DNA of 64,000 nt from Verpa conica (taxonomy: Eukaryota > Ascomycota > Pezizomycetes > Pezizales > Morchellaceae): NCBI GenBank assembly GCA_033030425.1, contig JAUFSD010000012.1, forward strand, positions 186,001 through 250,000, read 5' to 3'. Shown piece by piece: positions 60,175 to 64,000 of the stretch. The notes under the pieces are model-generated. The model saw only the letters and a list, made by a program, of their open reading frames with translations, did no database searches and had not been told where the DNA came from. Within the stretch, counting starts at the first letter, position 1. Every line of letters starts with the position of its first letter. The translations under genes and the position numbers were made by a program.

Positions 60175-63100
60175 TTGTACTTTCCTTCACATTATGCCAC
60201 ATATGAACTACTAAAGTAGTAGTTATTGTTGGAATGAGTGACACTCTGTGAAGTTAAGTGTGGCGAATAAGGGGTGTGGCAACACCGGAGGAATAGAATC
60301 CCGGATGGTCCGGTAGGGTAACCAGGCGGGGGAATAGTATAACCGACGGAAGGAAATTCTATCCGAACATCGGAAGAATTGTATGGTAACGGATGGGCTT
60401 TTACTTTGTATTTTGGGTACGGGATATTTTCTATGTTAAGCATATTTGTAACTATATAAGCAGGCTTTCCCTGCGTCTTTCTTTAGGTATCAATCAAGTT
60501 TGTTCTTTAGTTATATCTGTCCCTGACTATACTCTTAGCCTATTGTTTAAAAGTTATAGAGAGGGTAAAAGAAGAGATAAAGGATGATAATTGCATTTAA
60601 ATAAGATGGAAATAGGATGGCAACTGTAGCTAAATATTATGAAAAAGGGATAAACTAACACAGGGGAAAAGCAGGTAAAATAGAGGGTAATAGCAGTACT
60701 GATACTTTTGCACCAACCATCCCCCCCAAAGCAAATTCTTTTTCCGATTTCTCACCCCTGTCTGTATGGGAAATTCCGATACTGGTTCATTAACCACGGT
60801 TGTAGAGCCTACTTATCTAGGTAAAGGTCTTCCTATCCCGTGCCCTCTATGACAGAAGTAGCTGTACTATTGTGACAACGAAAGAAGTTGCCCACTGTGC
60901 ACTATAAGCCAGCATTAGACTACTGTAGGCTGCCTGGTGTTCTTTAATATCGAAAAGTCAAATTGAAGAAAATGATCTAATTCGATCGGACAGAAAACCA
61001 AGGATGATATTATGTAAATGGAACAGGAGAGGAATTATCTAAGTTGGGACATGACTCTAAGAGGACAGGTGTCTATGTGGCTAGTAATACTTAGCCTTGT
61101 CTACTAGCGTATGCCACAATACCTGCTTACTAGGTCGAAAAATACTTCCTTATCGGACAATAGCCAGCGATAGCTATCTAGTGTCTAAATCTCGGAAAAA
61201 GTCCAACAGAGCGATCTCCTAGCGTAACTTCTCCAGGTAATCCTTAGTCCTCGTGGGACGTGGGTCACGGAGACCAGACCGACCCATTGGGTAGCGATTA
61301 CTGGGAGCTAAACCATTCTCAAAGCTATTCTTCCATGACAAAGGACACACAAGTCCGGTCAATACAAGAAGACTAGAGGTGATTCTCAAACCGCACTCGC
61401 GAAGATATGAGGATTTTTTCATCCTCTACGGGGTTTTCGTTTAGGGGAATTATATTAATACCGTGTTTTTAGGAATTAGAAGCATGACATGAAACTTCTG
61501 ATAAGCTCCTTATTCTACGTTTTTTTCCAAGTAACCTGTACTGTGCAGGGGATTCTAATGGACGGAGGCTTTTATAGACGTTCCTAAGCGGTATCTAAGC
61601 TAGATTAGGCCGACAAGAGAATTCTATTCTACAGACTAGCATAGCAAGATAATCACTTTGCTCGGTATATTCTGATGTGTGGCTATATCGGTGGTTGCAT
61701 TACTCAAGTTATACGGGCTCTAAAAGAAAGCTTCCCATTTACACTCCTCCGTGACGTCGGGATAGAGACTTACTTAGACTAATATAAGGGATAGACGGTA
61801 TTTGGGCTAAGCCAAAAAGGACGCTTTTTATTTCATCTTCCTGAGCTATCTCATTGGAAGACCTACTATGGTACGACTGAGCCTTGGGTGCTATTAATAC
61901 CAAGGCTTACTCGCATTTCAAGAAAGAGTTCGCCCAGGCCCCCGATGCAACCGTGGTCCCTACCACAAAAACCACTATTACTCCACAAAGGATCAAAGTA
62001 TTGCCTAGTAAAAATAGGAGTGTAATCATAGGATACTAGAGAAAAAATATATTTACTTTGAGCTGATAGAAAATTCATTATCCTATCTCAGTACCCTTGG
62101 GTCTACTTACAGACCAATATTCTATTACTTGTATAGTATAATTTACCAGTTGCTTAAAAGTGATTCTTATATCCTATATGTCTCTGAGAAATATCTTTTG
62201 AGTGCTAGCTATCCATTACATGTGCTGGTATTTATTTGCATAGATTGGGTGTTGAAATATATTGAATCTTGTTAAATAGCCATATGATGAAAAAATACAC
62301 CATCTATAGAGTCTGATAGATAATACCTAATAGTTAACTATAGCTATTCTATTTAAAAAGATAGCTTTAATGCCCTCTTAGGCAATTCCCAAAAATGCGG
62401 CAGCCTAATATATCCATAGACTCTTGATTTTTACTTGGTAGTAGTGGTTCAATGCTACTTAGTACAAATATTTCCCTTTAGTAGAGCCCCTACAGAGGTT
62501 ATGAGATGAGCTATAAGACTACAATGTTTTCTTCCTGTATTTCTGACCTCTTAGTATCTCCTACAAAAATATCTAAACACTCTGAGTTTTATGGAATTTA
62601 TAATATGTTAGGAAGGGGGGTCATTTTTGGTGCGCTTGCCAAGAGGGCGATCACTTTCTTGAAATGCGAGTATATGTGCGTCTATTGCTTGATTTGCTCT
62701 CGCCACCTCCTGAGCCGGGAAACGGCTGGCGGCAACCTCTGACCGAGTGGGCTTTATGGCAAATTGTGTTTGGGATTTGTGTTTCTACTGCTAGCTACCG
62801 CATAACCTGGCGAGACCGATAATCGCGCTAGGAGGTTGAAATAAGAATTGGCAAAGCACTTAACTCTCAAAGGAAGCTACTATCCCTAAATAAGCAAAGA
62901 AAAGCGAAGGAGGTATCTCTCTTGGTATAGTAAGTGGCGAAAACAGTTGCTGCTAAACTCTTCTTAGGGAGATTGTCCAGCCACACTTTGTTTAGACGTC
63001 TTAGTGCGGTTCTCAGTCTCGCCAGATTTTGTGGTAGGTCCGGGTAGTGTGGGGTAAGTGGCGAATAGGTTCGCTTGAAACTATCCTAGGTTGTGTCTGC

Positions 63101-64000
63101 AAAAGGACCTAATTGCGAATAGTAGATGCTTTAAATTGTTTTTCTGAAATGGGGAGTGGGTAGCGTTAAATATCTGAAACTGGGAATCGGATTTATATAG
63201 AAGGGAAGAAATTTAAATTCTAGAGGTATACGTGATGGTCTATGATATACTGGTGCTTACCCCTCGTCTGGTTTCTTTCCTAGATATCTGCCAGAAATAT
63301 GAACTTTGCTGATTTAGAAGATTAGGAGGATCTAATTGTGCCTGCTGATAGGGGCGGTACAACCCATTGATTTTGCAGGGATCCCACCACAAGTAGGCAT
63401 GTACTTATCTGAATACATTCATAAAAACCCGTATAGATGCACATGTGGATGGCCTAAGTTTGTTTCGCTTCTGCTTATCTTTTTTGTTCCTGTTTCATAT
63501 TCACTCTTGTGCTTGCTTCATGTATTTATGAATAATCATCATCATCAACTTTTGTGCTTGCTGGCCTCCTCAGTTACTCTTATATCCAATACAATTCAGT
63601 TTCCCGGCTCAGACTTCACTCCCATAACCAGAATTATCAATCCTGTAATGCCCAAATCAAACAATGGCCCCACCAGATTGTAGGTCTTGGAGATATTATA
63701 ACGGCTAGAGAATATCTTCTATACCATTCGAATACATAATGTGTACACTCTTTCATTTTCAGAATGTTGGTATTCCGGTTGCCACTACTATAAATACGTT
63801 CCCGTGGGGGACATGGTGGCGCATCGGTGGCGCTTCAATAGTAACACCAGTCTAGCCAATAAATGGCTATAGTAGAGTCCGGAGATATTCAGCGGGCGTC
63901 TGGCAAGTGAATTTGATTTAGCACGCAGACCATTGGCCAAGGGGTAACCCCGCACTCCAAGCACAACGCGGGCAGGCTACCACTGCATACCGTTCGTATT

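Larger units (their letters stand above)
58533..64000. other. Gene-empty AT-rich region to window end
   Basis: No frame resembles a known protein. The longest (63336-63683 plus, about 115 codons) has no family signature. It holds a short GGCACTG-type tandem and a tRNA-like sequence. Probably decayed repeats. Confidence 0.5.

Noticed and set aside
1..64000. CRISPR arrays, rRNA genes, bacterial-type operons
   Set aside because: Nothing of the kind seen; all gene structure is eukaryotic.

Overview
The window looks like nuclear DNA of a filamentous ascomycete (Pezizomycotina). The genes carry short introns (mostly about 50-80 nt) with GTRNGT donors and CTRAY branch sites. They include a class IV chitin synthase with its Skt5-type activator, Polo kinase, SIN3, OPA3 and a NACHT-ankyrin receptor of fungal type. 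The wide AT-rich, repeat-bearing gaps would suit a genome with large intergenic space, such as a Pezizomycete (truffle or morel group). That last point is inference, since no marker gene here fixes the species.

Layout: 0.4-1.6 kb, a coiled-coil/acidic orphan gene (-). 2.9-4.0 kb, a serine-esterase domain gene whose 5' end I cannot find (+). 4.9-8.6 kb, class IV chitin synthase (-). 8.6-14.8 kb, a gene-empty spacer. 14.8-17.2 kb, a Sel1-repeat chitin synthase activator ending in a CAAX box (+). 18.1-18.9 kb, a small unknown three-exon gene (-). 19.5-22.4 kb, a zinc-finger protein with ten copies of a 40-residue repeat (-). 22.9-23.9 kb, OPA3-like (-). 24.7-24.9 kb, a broken gene fragment (-). 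25.9-29.0 kb, Polo kinase (+). 30.3-35.9 kb, SIN3 co-repressor (+). 39.1-42.4 kb, a WD40 protein (+). 44.7-49.2 kb, a NACHT-ankyrin receptor continuous with a C-terminal zinc-finger module (+). 50.5-51.2 kb, an Oca/Siw14-family phosphatase homologue with Ser in place of the catalytic Cys (-). 52.1-52.7 kb, a small Ser-rich protein (+). 52.7-64 kb holds no gene I can support. It carries a 538-bp hAT-type MITE with perfect 8-bp target duplications, a palindromic element, an inverted repeat and a degenerate tRNA-like sequence.

How the genes relate: most are unconnected housekeeping or regulatory genes. The clear functional pair is the chitin synthase and its activator, which lie on opposite strands with their 5' ends facing across the 6.2-kb spacer. 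The esterase-domain gene and the NACHT-ankyrin gene belong to the architecture space of fungal NLR-type (STAND) receptors, so the window carries pieces of that defence or self/non-self repertoire. The NLR with its zinc-finger tail is the most unusual gene here.

All exon structures were read by eye from splice consensus, reading phase and family similarity. No database search was run.
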